Positions 48,751-61,062 of a DNA stretch of 64,000 nucleotides are shown in pieces (position 1 is the stretch's first letter; the number at the start of each line of letters is the position of its first letter). The notes under the pieces are model-generated. The model was not told the DNA's origin and ran no database searches. It was given only the letters and a program-made list of their open reading frames with translations. Source of the stretch: Aquanectria penicillioides (Eukaryota > Ascomycota > Sordariomycetes > Hypocreales > Nectriaceae); the NCBI GenBank assembly GCA_003415625.1, contig PYIU01000002.1, positions 5,642,001-5,706,000 of the forward strand, written 5' to 3'. The position numbers were made by a program, and so were the translations under genes.

Positions 48751-49108
48751 ATGTGTGCCACCCTTGGGTCAAGAGCACCATTGTGTAATAAAAATCATGA
48801 GGATACAAGCTTAATCATATGCATTATGGTTGAGACGGATGGCGCAGAGCTTTGATGGCTGGGAGACACGAAGAAAAAAGATGCACCTGACAAAAGCTAG
48901 CCCACATAGATGAATGCGTTATCTTGATCTATTGTACAAAATGAAAATACCATGTTTCCCTCCTTCAACGGACTTGCGCCTGGCCCAACCTGTGCCCGTA
49001 TACTTAGTACATCTTGTACACACTTGTACACCTGTGACTGATAATCCCTGATTCCTGAAAATGATGCTCGAGCTGTTTCCAAATCCGTCTTGTGAAACTA
49101 GAGTCTAT
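48751..49108. other. Convergent 3' flanks
   Basis: Short space between the rhodanese and Yip1-family genes. No feature beyond 3' UTR-like sequence. Confidence 0.6.
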
Positions 49109-50189
49109 CTAGCTCTGCTCGCCCTCCTTCTTATCGTCGCCACCTTCGTGCTCGGGTTTGCTCGCAACGGGGCTACCGTGCGCGAAGAAGAGGATCTTGA
49201 TGGCTAGGGCCAGGCCAGCGTGTAGAACGATGACGACAACGAGCAGGATCTTGCTGACCTGACGGTCGGTAGCGCTGAGGACGGGGTACAGGTTGCGCAA
49301 CAAGAAAACAACCGACATTGCGAAGCCGATGGCGACGAAAGCCCAGTTGAGGATGGAGAGAGGCGACGAGCTGACGAGGGCCACGGGGATCCAAATGAGA
49401 TTGGAATAGCCATACAGGGCCCAGCACTCAAGCAGGTTGGCTGACTCGCTGCCGAAATAGCGGAGGGCGACGAATAGACCCATGGGGATGAAGAGGGTGT
49501 ATCCGTAGATGAGGCCGGCGGCACCTGCCAGGGGGTGGGCGGAAGCGTCAGTATCAAACATGTTCACATCGGAGTACCAAGAGACCGGGCGCAAGGCGGG
49601 GACGAGGAGAAGACCTACCACTTAACAGCTTGAAATCATAGAGAAAAGGTCCCTTGCCCGTCGACGATAGGTACTGGCTAATAGTGCCGCCCAGGAACAA
49701 GATCAAGACGACCGTGGTGGCGATCCAAAACGGGCCGTAGAGATCAGGGTTACCCTCGAGGACATCGAGGAAGTTGGCGCGGGGGAACAGAGCTGCCCAG
49801 CATCGCGCAAGGACGGCTGAGGTATCGACGTCGAAGAATTGCGCGTAGAATGACATGGACCAAAGGTATCGCTTTGATGAGCCGGAGCCCGAGGCCGTGG
49901 CAGGCGCGGGAAGGCCGCCCGGAGGAGGTTTGCGAGCGCCAGGGGTCGTGTCATTGAAGTTGGAAGTGTGGAATTCGAGGTCTTCTTGGAGATCGGTGTG
50001 TCCGAGGTCGCCCTAATGGTCCGAGTTAGTCATAGAGGATGTGACGCGTCAAGCGAGAGGGGGGGTTGGCTATTGGTGATGAAGCTTCTTGTGATGCTTC
50101 ATCCGGAAGCTAACATAGCTGGAGGGGCAGGCAGTCAACTGTACCTCATCATCAACATCGACCACGGCGTCGTATCCGGACCCAGCCAT
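49109..50189 (-). CDS. Yip1-family Golgi membrane protein (YIPF1/2-like)
   Basis: Exons 50189-50145, 50012-49619 and 49524-49109; 284 aa. The acidic N-terminus MAGSGYDAVVDVDDE and linker are followed by the Yip1 domain: PDLYGPFWIATTVVLILFLG, the splice-formed SGAAGLIYGYTLFIPMGLFV, YGYSNLIWIPVALVSS, and two more membrane spans (LNWAFVAIGFAMSVVFLL and ILLVVVIVLHAGLAL), giving five segments. The charged tail ends EHEGGDDKKEGEQS. Yip1-family proteins bind Rab GTPases and act in ER-Golgi traffic (family knowledge). Closest in layout to vertebrate YIPF1/YIPF2; yeast naming is uncertain. Confidence 0.88.
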
Positions 50190-50899
50190 TGCGACGGCAG
50201 AGCAGTCCTTCTTGCAGTTCGAATTTCGAAAGGAACGAGAGAGATCGCAGGGCTCAGAATTGCCGTGTCCAGAGGCAAGAGGGCTTTCAGGGAGTTTACT
50301 GGACTGGAGGGAGGGAGCTGTAGATCGATAGATGCCTAGCTTGGTGACAGTCTGTCCGTTGTCGTAATTCAGGACCGCAGGCGTGTCAAGTGCTCACATG
50401 GGGACCGGGGTTTTTCCGGCGCCATTGGAGGCCCGCTCACTCACTCACATATGTATTGATGGTTCCTGGGCTGCATACAAAATATTCATAGCAATCATGA
50501 CAGGACAAAATTGGCACATTTATTTTGCAACACTAGGCAATTCTTTCCAGCTCTGCAATTGCATCATCGTGGCTTTTATATTTTGTGCCCAATGTACTTC
50601 CAGAAGCTCTGGCGTGGGCCCGCGCCTCGCTCTGCCAATCCACATGCAACAGGCTCGAATCATCAGGCGAAAAAAAGTATTTCGAATCAGAGGCTTGAAT
50701 TTCCTTTTGTTTTTTTCTTTTATAAGACCGAGCCTAAGAGACCGTCGGCACGTGTTCATCGGCATCATCTAGAATGTATTGCCTGAGCTGCATATGCTAC
50801 TGTAAAAACAACCAGATTCGTGAACAAGGACCCTCCTCTGTTCTTGCTACCGATCCCAGAATGCCAAAAACCCAGACGCCACATCGATGGAGAAATCGT
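50190..50899. other. Intergenic between Yip1-family gene and ubiquitin-L40
   Basis: Promoter of the Yip1-family gene and 3' UTR of ubiquitin-L40. Short frames without domains. Confidence 0.6.
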
Positions 50900-51560
<661 letters not shown>

Positions 51561-51906
51561 CTTGACTGATTTTTGCGACGCTGACGATGTGAAGTTTGGA
51601 GATGCCGAGTCTGCGCGCAATATTGGTGGGGCGCAATGTTCAACCGAAAGAAAACCCTAGGGTCATGGCCAAAGTCACGTGTCACACCAAAACTTCGTCT
51701 ATTTTCGCTGTGTGCAACCCACTCATTGAGTGGGTTCATCTCCACAAGACAGACGGGTGCTGCGCTAGATGCGGTAGGTTTAGGACCTGAGTAGAAATGC
51801 TTGGCATCGACACCGTTGGAGAAAGGATATGTTGAAATTCACGAGAAGCATTTCATGATGAGTGAAATCTTGTGAAGTCCCTAACTACCTTTAATTAGGA
51901 CATGAC
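51561..51906. other. Intergenic between ubiquitin-L40 promoter and rrn7 3' end
   Basis: Holds the non-coding part of the ubiquitin-L40 first exon and its promoter. No other feature. Confidence 0.6.
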
Positions 51907-53780
51907 TTAATATTCGTCGACATCTTTCCCTTTCCCTTGCCAAATCAGCATCCTCTGCTCCAGCATGTAAACTGCGCGAACTAGTTCCGGCAAAGAGAGG
52001 CCGGTCACGCGTCCTACAACCAGGCGTGAGCATTGTAATCATTCACACAAATTGATAGACACTTACCCGCTGTCATGTAAAATAATTTTGCGGCTTCCGA
52101 AAGGTCTTCAACCGACCGAAAAGCTTCGTATGTGCCCGTGGTAGTTGGGGGCAATTCATCGTTGCCCAATGTTATTTGATAGACTCCGAGCGCCTGGCCT
52201 AAAATCTTCCTGACTCGGCTATCAACTTCATCTTCTGTCACTTCGTCTCTTATAGGTTCGAGCGGGGGCGCATCCTCTGAGGGAAAGAATCTTGATACTG
52301 CAGTCTCATCTGCACGTTGTCAGTCCAATCCCACACCATTATCAACAACCTACGTTTCTTGTCGATTGAACTTGCAACGTGCGCGAAGTAGGCGTCAAGT
52401 TGTTCCGGAGTCATGGAAGTGACTTGCTCGGCTGTTACTTTGTTCAAGCCCACCCCATTCTCCAATGGCTGTTGCTGGTCGTCAAGATCAATCATCGCTT
52501 TCTGCCAGTTTGTCCAGTTGAACATCAAGTCTAGTCGAGGACCTGAACTCTCAAGAAGAGGAGACCGTGACCCGAGGGGATAGCATAGCTTAGCAGCAAC
52601 AATTATGGATGTGACGAGGAGGACCTCCGGATAGTCAAGAATAAAAAGGCGGGGTTTTTCGACAGGTAGTTGAAATGTCAACTTCATAGTTGAGATCAAG
52701 CCTCTGGCTGTAATAAGAACTTCCACTACGAGAACGTTAATCTCTTGTTCACATAATGAATTGTTTCATCGAACCTGGCAGAGCGAGTTGTCTCACGTAA
52801 TGGATGAGAGCTATCGTGTCATTCAATGAAGGGAACAACATCCCAAAATTGTGATGGTATGAGAGTGCTAGATTCGTCACGGCCTCGTGAAGATCGGCAC
52901 CTTTGAGAGGTGCATTAAGAGGCAATTTCAATGCTCTTGTGTAAGCCGAAGGCATCCTATCTTGCATTTCTTGAGGCAAGCCATAGTACTGAGGAGAGCA
53001 GTCAGATAAAGCTACGATAAACTGGAATAAAAACCAAGAAATTGTAGTACTCACTGCTCTCCTATAAGGCATATGTCCGCTGTTGACCCAGGAGCAGATT
53101 TCTCCGACTGCAGTGGGGATACGAAGCAAAAGGCAGCCGAGATAGCATAGAGCCAGCGTGTCAACCACCCTTGGCATAGGCCAGTCTGATCCTTGATCAG
53201 GACCCCAATTTTGTGCTCTTGTTGTTGTTGTTGTTGTTGTTGTTGTCTTTTTGGAACCTTTGGTGATTGGTTCTTCTACGGCTGGCTGCGAACTAAACAT
53301 TTCCAGACCTTCTTGGGGAGTATCCTCAGCCACGACAGTGCCAGAGCCACGGGTGCGAAGGTCCCAAAGGTCGCGAACAATTGTTTCAAGTTCTTCTCTG
53401 TAGCCCTTGGAGCTGACGAGCCAGGAAATTTCGTTTCTGAGGATTAGTTGAAGGCACTCAAGGTACAAATGTTTGCCTGCCTGGCCAGTGAGGTGTCGTA
53501 GCTCCTTCTCCTGTGTTTCTTTCTCGCGTCTGGAGACAGCACCAAGCTTTCCAGCACCCTCTTCGTCGCCGATGTCAAATTGGATAAAGCCCTAGAACTT
53601 TGCGTTAGGTGGTTTGAAAAATCTCTTGGCTAGCACATAAAAGGGGGCTATGCCACGCACCTCAACTTGATGGCCATTGGAACAGAATCGGAGGCCGTTC
53701 TCGAGATACCATTTTCTCGCGCCACACTCTGGGCATCTTTCCTCTCGAGGGAACTTACGAAACTCTCGCCGCTCATTCAT
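51907..53780 (-). CDS. rrn7: RNA polymerase I core factor subunit Rrn7 (TFIIB-related)
   Basis: Rrn7 (TAF1B in animals) recruits Pol I to the rDNA promoter (family knowledge). Six exons: 53780-53661, 53591-53055, 52988-52775, 52707-52354, 52309-52067 and 52013-51907; 524 aa. The N-terminal zinc ribbon reads CPECGARKWYLENGLRFCSN, then H, matching the Rrn7 finger rather than canonical TFIIB. The cyclin-like region follows (EISWLVSSKGYREELETIV, MPRVVDTLALCYLGCLLLR, FILDYPEVLLVTSIIVAAK). A Thr10 run (residues about 125-134) is encoded by a trinucleotide repeat. The exon 3 donor (GTTCGA) is weak but keeps frame. The C-terminus is LPELVRAVYMLEQRML. Confidence 0.88.
53220..53247. repeat. (GTT)n microsatellite inside rrn7 coding sequence
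   Basis: About nine GTT units on the plus strand, i.e. ACA-type codons on the coding strand, giving the poly-Thr run of Rrn7. Confidence 0.9.
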
Positions 53781-54746
53781 CCTTCCTGCGGACCCGTCAT
53801 TGCATGGATATTGGGAGACGACGAGTTACCAGCGTTGTGAACAAGGCCCAAGTGACTCGGGCGGCTTTAAGGTTGGTTCACACGGAGGAGGAAAAAAGCA
53901 TGACGACAGTGCAACAGTTCAGACGTTTGACCGCCCTCTCTCTCCATAGCCAAAATTTCTTCTTTTTCGCCCGAGTCGGGATGAAGGGGGGGAATCCACA
54001 GACCTGACTGTTTCCCACATCCTTCTTCGTGGATAACAATATTATTGGCCTTGGGGTGTATTGTCGTTCCGATGTGATCATCCCATAGACTCATGATTCG
54101 GCCAAACCCCAATCCAATGAACGGGTCTACATAATTTCGGATTTGGCCGTGCGTGTTGTGCATGCATAGTACGTACCAAAACATTCCCACCTGACTTTCG
54201 CTTATCATCACCGGCACTTCATCGTACGAACATGGTGCGAACGGACCATTGCTATAATTATCTGATCAAGCTTGCTGATGACAAGCGTGTAGATGGAATC
54301 TAGTGCAGTGGGTCACTGAATATCATGGCGAAATGTGTTCATATCACAGGCGAACACGACCAGAACGAAGGTTTGTTCCATCATGGTTTTAGTAGCCATC
54401 TATTGGACAGATTCTGTCAACACCAAAGCTCTCCCATTTTTTTTCTCTCGTGATTTTGCTGCTACGAATATCGTGACATGGGGGCATTGCAGCAGGTGAG
54501 TAAGAAACAAAGGAAAAATTTCGAGGCCACACAAGGGCGCTTCGGATTGCCGAGCGTCATAACCAGCAGACAATCCTGTCCAGATAGAGTCCCTCAGCGC
54601 GACGCCCAACTCATAACCCATGGATATTTGATGCGTCAATCATTCATCAGAACATGACAGGCCCTCGCGCACAGTACATCGTAAGGTAATGTTGTCAAGG
54701 GGTCAGGAGCCACGGAGAGCTGGATGTGTTACCAAGGAAAGACAAT
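53781..54746. other. Intergenic between rrn7 promoter and eIF5A 3' end
   Basis: No domain-bearing frame. A minus-strand frame at 53867-54217 lacks family features. No RNA gene recognised. Confidence 0.55.
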
Positions 54747-55671
54747 TTAACCCTGACGGGGAGCTTCCTTGGCCTCAACAGCGGCCTCCTCACCCATGGA
54801 AGTGAGAATGACGACGTCTGCGGTAGAATGTCAGCACTAAATTGCATTTCTCAAGTGCAATGCCACCAAGATGGCTAGAGCTAGACTTGACTACAAGCGC
54901 ATCGTGTGTCTTGGGGTTCTGGATACTTACTGGTGTCCTTAGCCTCTTCGTTGAACAGCTTCTTGATCTTGTCTCCAATCTCGCCATCGGGCATGCGGAC
55001 ATCATCCTTGGTGTCACCATCATCGTTCATGAGGGAAAGGAAATCATCGTCGGAGATGTCGAGCTGGGCACGTGTTAGCTGCCAAGCGCCAGGGAGGGGA
55101 AAGAATCGGGAGGGGTGACCCCTGGCGGAGCGGGGCAAGGGTTCACTCACAAGCTGGTACTCCTTACGAGAGACGTTGGGGACGTCCATGTTGTGGGTGG
55201 AGGGAGAGAGATCCTCGTACTTCTTGCCGGTGAAGATGTCGATGGCGACCAAGTGAACCTTGGCGTGACCGTGCTTGCCAGTCTTGGAGGTAGACATATC
55301 GACGATCTTGCAGGGACGGCCCTTGATCACGACGAAACCGTTCTTACGCAGAGCAGAGCACTGCATAGGGTAGGTGAGCGAGGCACCGGCATCGGCCGAG
55401 TCGAAGGTGTGCTCGTGCTGGAAGAAAAAAAAGTTGCAATTAGCACGAGTTCGAGATAATGATGTTAACGATGATTGAAATAAATGTGCATCCGCCGATG
55501 ATGGTTTGTTGAGGGTCGATGAAGCCCGGCAGCAATGTCGAGGCTGCTCTCTATCGTGGGGCACAAGTCACATTGCGGGGTGAATTTTGCGGCGAGAAAT
55601 GGGCGCAACGAAAAGCGCGTGCGCGCCCCCGGGGGGGGGGGGGGGGGGGAAGCACTCACATCATCCGCCAT
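54747..55671 (-). CDS. eIF5A: Translation factor eIF5A (hypusine-containing)
   Basis: Helps ribosomes through stalling sequences and termination; requires hypusine on one Lys (family knowledge). Exons 55671-55660 (only MADD), 55417-55151, 55063-54931 and 54817-54747; 160 aa. The hypusine loop is [15 protein letters not shown] (modified Lys between Gly and His). Other conserved blocks: [20 protein letters not shown], the OB-fold [18 protein letters not shown], and the C-terminus [19 protein letters not shown]. Intron 1 (242 nt) contains a 19-G homopolymer. A 4-codon first exon is common for this gene in fungi. Confidence 0.96.
55631..55649. repeat. G19 homopolymer in eIF5A intron 1
   Basis: Nineteen consecutive G on the plus strand (C on the transcript strand), preceded by C5, about 10 nt from the 5' splice site. 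Confidence 0.9.
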
Positions 55672-57075
55672 GGTGATGGTATTGACAAGTAATCGAGATC
55701 CTGAAGGAGAGGGGAGAAGATGGGAGAGCAGAAAATGCACCGAAAAAAAAAACGCTGGAGGTGCTTGGGAGTGGGATGAAGAAGAAGAAAAGGAAATGAA
55801 CAAGGCCCGGGAGGAGATGGAGGGGTTTAGCAAAGGTCCAGCTCAAGTGGGAAGAGGCCCTCGACGGAATTTTTTTCTCAGGGTTGTGATTGGGCGTTGG
55901 CTGGTGTTGCAGTGGGACACTCTGCGGTTAGCGGACTCTACCGATGCCCCATTGCGATTGTCTCCAGGGCCTAGAGGGGTTCTGGAGGGCTGGAGGGGTC
56001 CATCATCACAGGGCATCGCCGAGGAACCTTCAGGGCAATATTCAGGGTGGTCAAGCGTTGTTCACAGCGCCCCCGTCTCCTTGGAGTCGTTGGGTCAGAT
56101 GTGGCGCTGTGGGCGGGCAAGCGGGCCAATTTGGCAAGTGGCGGGCCACTCAGAAGGCGGGGTCAGGCCCAGGCGGGCATCCTGTGTTGATCTAAGGTAC
56201 CCTAGCAGCCTAAAGCTTGAGCCTGGCAGGGCTTCAACTGCAATTGCAATTTTTTTTTGCCATCCCACACACAAGCAACTGTGAAATTTTAACCTGGACA
56301 CAAGAATTGATACTAAATGAGTAACGAAGGCAAGATTGAAGGTTATTCTCAATCGGATGGGCAGGCAACCTCGCACAACTGGCCATCTCCCTGGTCATGC
56401 GGCCAGCCTGACTGCGTTTCGGGTGTTTCCCCTCCCCGCTTCTCGTCTCGCTGCCCGATGGATGGTGTATGGTGGTGAATGAATGACGGACGGTGGGTGG
56501 CCACTTGCAGTCGCGCGGGGCATCATGTGTTGCAGCTTGCATCCTTGCGCGTGTATTCTGTTCCGAAAAAATCCATCCCTTGTCGTGACAACAAGTCCCA
56601 GGCCCTGTCATGTCCCGACCTGCAGCATTATCCGCAGAGCCCACAGGCCAGATGCACCTCGAAGCTCTGTCAATCTGTGCAGGCTGTGTGCTGTGCTGTG
56701 CTGGTGCTGTGAGCTCGACGCATGGGAGGGAAGCGGGGTTATAGTGGCGGTGCGTTCAGTATTCGTGGCGCAGTACACCTGTTGTGAGCATTCCCCGCTT
56801 TCAAGCCACATGATCGCCGTCCAATAGCTTAGTTTTGGCTCACCTGAAGTCCAACCAATAATAGTCTGCATACACACCGAACTCACCGTCCTGCCGCAGC
56901 CTTGCTTGCAAGCTGGCTGGAAGCTCGCTGACACTCTGGACCGAGCTAGCCTTGTGTGCCATCATCCATCCAACAACCGGCCTCGAAACCCATCATTGAC
57001 GATGAGATGATTGTATTTCTACCTTGATACTAGATCTAATAATTTCTTTCTGCTGATCACTCTCCCGTCGCCGCC
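55672..57075. promoter_or_regulatory. Divergent promoter region of eIF5A and vps52
   Basis: 1.4 kb between head-to-head genes. The stretch 55680-55860 is probably the eIF5A leader (pyrimidine-rich on its strand). A plus-strand frame at 55535-56284 overlaps eIF5A exon 1 antisense and lacks domains. Confidence 0.5.
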
Positions 57076-59177
57076 ATGTGGCTCGACCGACTGGCTGGGC
57101 AGCCCAACGCCCCTAGTCCTTCAACCCCCCAACCCGGCAGTCGACCATATTCACCGCTCCCTAGGAGGACATCGAGTGCTCTTAGTCCTTACATCACATC
57201 GCAACGTATAGGACAATCGCCGCGCAGTTCATCTTTATCTCTCGTCTCCAACGATTCCGCCTCCTCCCTTCTCTCTTCTCGCAAACCCAATGGCTCGAGC
57301 CTGAAACAATCAACCACTGTTGAACCAGGCCGTGATTCCCAACTAGTGCTGGAGACACTGCTAGCGAACATATCGACCATCGATTCTCCGGATACAAAAC
57401 AAAACAATGGTATCAGTGAAGAGGATTTGGAGTTTGACGCTGATTTTGATGGACTCTCCCTGAGGGAGCTGGCCGCATCGAACCCCCCTGAGCGGCCCGT
57501 GGTTAGCACGGGTAAACCGCAGACAGTTGAGGAGAGTAAGTGTTGAATTCCTCTCAAAGGCATGCGATTCTTTCTAACGAGGTCCTCGAAGGCGAAGGCG
57601 AAAGAACCAAACTTGAAAACCTCCATCGGTCCATAGCAGCATGCGACGACGTCCTCAACTCGGTCGAGATAAACCTCACAAGTTTCCGCAACGATCTCGC
57701 TATAGTATCCGCAGACATCGAATCACTTCAGACCCGCTCCACGGCATTGAGCAGAAGACTGGAGAACCGCAGAGAGGTTGAGAGAGCTTTAGGGCCCATG
57801 GTTGAAGAACTCAGCCTACCGCCCGAGGTGATATCCAAGATCGCCGAGGGGCACATAGATGAGACTTGGGTGAAGATGCTATCCGAGCTTGACCGAAGGG
57901 CTGGAATATTCAAGAAGAAAACCGAGTCACAGCAGACCAACGCTTCTAAAGACCTCGGACCGCTCTTCGAGAAACTGACCCTCAAGGTATGTTTGCTCCA
58001 TGTCGGAGTAAGACTGTTTGACTGACTTGTCAAGGCCATCGAGCGCATTCGCGACTTTCTTGTTGCCCAAATCAAGGCCCTTCGCTCACCTCACATCAAT
58101 GCCCAAATTATCCAGCAACAGAACTTCCTGAGATTCAAAGATCTGTTTTCATTTCTGCACAACCGTCATCCGACCCTTGCCAATGAGATTGCGTTGGCTT
58201 ATATGAACACCATGCGCTGGTACTATCTCAACCAATTTAGCCGATATGAGAAAGCCCTTGGGAAGATCAAACTTCACATTCTGGATAAGAACGATGCTCT
58301 TGGGCATGAGGACACGTCACGCAAAGCAACCGTTCTCTCTAGTTCACGTGTACCTGGACCGCCGCACGATGCCTTTAACCTGGGTCGTCGCATCGACCTG
58401 CTCAAGTCCAAGAACCAAGCTGCCATGTCGTCCTATCTTGCCGAGGAGGACCAGACTACCCATTATCTCGAGGTTCCATTCCGAAACTTCAACTTGGCTT
58501 TGGTAGATAATGCAACGGCCGAGTACACCTTCATGGCCACTTTCTTCTCGCCCGCTCTCTCATTTTCCCAGATCTCCAAGAACTTCAATTACGTCTTCGA
58601 GCCCACTTTCGAGCTCGGGCAGGTTCTATCGAAGGCTCTTGTTGCCGACACTTACGATGCTCTCGGTCTGCTTCTGTGCATCCGTCTCAATCAGCATTTC
58701 GCGTTTGAGCTGCAGCGGCGCAAGGTTCCGGCCGGCGACGGCTACATCAACGGAACCAATATGCTCCTATGGCCACGTCTCCAGGTTATCATGGACCGCC
58801 ACTGCGAATCTGTTCGCGCGCTGACAAATGCCCTTCCGACTAGAGCTCGCGCTGCAGACCAGGCCAAGATGTCGGTTGCGCCTCACGTCGTTACCCAGCG
58901 TTTTGGCCAGCTCCTCCATAGCTTTCTGGTTCTGAGCGCTGACGGTGGCGACGATGAGCCCGTTGTTGCGAGTCTTCATCGCCTACGTAATGAGGTCGAA
59001 GCGTTCCTGAGCCGCCATGCCCAGGCGTACGGATCCGACAAGCGCAAGAGCGGCCGGTTCCTGTACAACAATTTCTCTCTCATTCTCACCATTATTAGCG
59101 ATGCGAGCGGAAAGTTTGCGGATAATCAACAAGCGCATTTTGAGAAATTGAAGGCTCAATTTCAGGAGGGATCTTGA
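57076..59177 (+). CDS. vps52: Vps52, subunit of the GARP tethering complex
   Basis: GARP tethers endosome-derived vesicles at the late Golgi (family knowledge). Exons 57076-57535, about 57592-57986 and 58035-59177; about 665 aa. The N-terminal 150 residues are Ser/Pro-rich and disordered. The core begins KLENLHRSIAACDDVLNSVE (the Vps52 coiled coil), followed by LPPEVISKIAEGHIDETW and the splice-joined LKAIERIRDFLVAQIKALR, QQQNFLRFKDLFSFL, YYLNQFSRYEKALGKIK, and the C-terminal helical domain NFNYVFEPTFELGQVLSKA. The first intron acceptor is not certain (GAAG at 57591 or 6 nt later keep frame). Convergent with the TBC gene. Confidence 0.93.
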
Positions 59178-59484
59178 GGCCACAAGTACTTCGTACGTAT
59201 CGGAGGGAGACGAACCGGAGAAGAGAAGACTGATTATTTGTTGACTCAGGTCGGATTTGACCGACGGCATTGGAGATGTTACATGTACGGCGTCCAGGGC
59301 AAGGCGATGGATCTATACAGCTAGACGGAGTTTCTTTTGCTTTTATATTATTGAGGAACTTATTACCGAAATAAGAAAATAAAATGCTTATTTATGTACA
59401 TATATATATATATACAGATCACGTCGGATTCTTTCGATTACATACACAGAACCGAATCGCGATTAGGGAACCTTGCGAGCACTC
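59178..59484. other. Convergent 3' flanks of vps52 and the TBC gene
   Basis: AT-rich with a short (TA)n stretch at about 59401-59414. Confidence 0.6.
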
Positions 59485-60380
59485 CTACCAAGGAAATAAT
59501 CTGGTGAAGCGGCTTACAATACTTGGGTTGCGGCGAAGATAAAATGCTAGGGCACCCACCACAACAGCCATACCAATCGCCCTGGCAGGGCGACGGTACG
59601 CCCATATTGTCAACTTGATGCGGCTGTACAACTCAGCCCGTTGGATCTCCTTGACCTGCTTCTGGAACAACTCTTTCCCCTCCCCCATGGTTTGTTTGGC
59701 ACAGCCCTCGATGTCTCGGGCCGTCTTGAGGGCGCTCGAGCTTGATATCTGTCGCCACGATGGTAGAGTTTCAGGGGGGTAGAGTTCAAATAGTTGACAG
59801 GAGTCGGCGATGAGTTTATCCAGATCCATGTGGGCAGGAACCTTGCCAAGAATTACGTGAAGCATGTCGGGCTCGTCGATCTCAAAGACCTCATCACGAC
59901 GATCGAGGATGATCTGAGCAAACACATAGATGCTGAAGACGGGTTCCTGCGCTAGAAACACGTCGAACAACCGTGCTATATCTCGATAGCCCTCGATATT
60001 GTGGGAATACATGGTTAGGGTCCCCGCAAGTGCATAGAAAGGTTCTATACCTGTAAGATGTTGCCGAAGTTTTGGATCAGCGCTGCTAATGATGTCCGGG
60101 AGGAGACGGAGTTGGGAGGTAGTCGGCGCAAGACTGGGGAGCATGAAGTCTCGTATTCTCAGGACGGAAAGACGGGCCAGTGTAGGTGCTCCCCAGGACG
60201 GCCCCAACACCAAAAGCAGAACCTGACAGATGTCATGATAGCCCTGGAAATAGCAGAGGTAAGGATAGCGACGAAGAACTTCGTTGATCAAGGAAGACAA
60301 TTCAGACTTGCGTTGGGCCAGTTCTGAATCTGATAGATCTACAAGAGATATGAGTCCTCGGTGTCATGAGACGAAAAAAC

Positions 60381-60412
<32 letters not shown>

Positions 60413-60972
60413 AATTGAGATTGACACGTACTGCTTGGATAATAGATAAAAGACCGGTTCACATCGAGCTGAACTTGATCCTCATCCCTGTGGCGAGGCA
60501 GGTTTCTCCAGTCAACAGGGTCGTCATGGGGGTCACTTGAAGCGGCGAGGCCCTCATGGCGGCCGCTAACACTGCAGCCGTTGCTGGATGAGACACTGAG
60601 CCCCAGTAGCAGGGGCCCTTGGAGGCATCTTGTAAGCATGTGGATTGTGGATTGCATGGACCCGGAAATAAGGTACTTACAAGCTTGCCTGCGAAAGGAG
60701 TCAGTGAGAAGGCCACCTTTACCTTCAGCGAGGGACCGGAGGCGGCCGAGGTCCCTCCAATTGCATGCGGCCAATATGTCGCTGGCTTTCGCAGTCAAGA
60801 GGGGATCCAAGTCGTCGTCGGCGCTATCCGCATCGCTGAGGTCGGAACAGGGCCTGGAACTTGAGCCTGAGCATGCCTCGGTGCTATTGCTGGGGCTGAT
60901 GACGGGAGTCTGGCCGTGGCCTCTGGAGCCTAGAGGAACCGCTGGACGAGGGCTGCTTGATGCCGGATCCAT
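59485..60972 (-). CDS. gyp8: TBC-domain Rab GAP, TBC1D20/Gyp8 type, tail-anchored
   Basis: Accelerates GTP hydrolysis on Rab1/Ypt1-type GTPases at the ER and early Golgi (family knowledge). Exons 60972-60681, 60617-60432 and 60338-59485; 443 aa from MDPASSS (an in-frame ATG at 61062 would add 30 residues). The first splice yields RRQAWPLLLGL, the start of the TBC fold; then LPRHRDEDQVQLDVNRSF (catalytic Arg region), the second splice FIYYPS-NLSDSELAQRK, and YPYLCYFQGYHDICQVLL (the YFQGYHD glutamine-finger motif). The C-terminal hydrophobic segment AIGMAVVVGALAFYL near the end fits the tail anchor of TBC1D20/Gyp8. Intron 2 carries a long C tract followed by an A tract. Confidence 0.93.
60383..60414. 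repeat. Poly-C/poly-A tract in TBC gene intron 2
   Basis: About 19 C followed by about 12 A on the plus strand (poly-T then poly-G on the transcript strand). Confidence 0.9.
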
Positions 60973-61062
60973 CGAGGCAGGGGAAGGCGAGAAGCGCGAG
61001 TTGTGAACTTGTGATGGAAGTAATAATGTGGATGCAACTGAAAGTGGATGCGGAGTCTTCAC

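Noticed and set aside
55535..56284. 249-aa plus-strand frame upstream of vps52
   Set aside because: Runs through the G19 tract (poly-Gly) and antisense to eIF5A exon 1; no domain.
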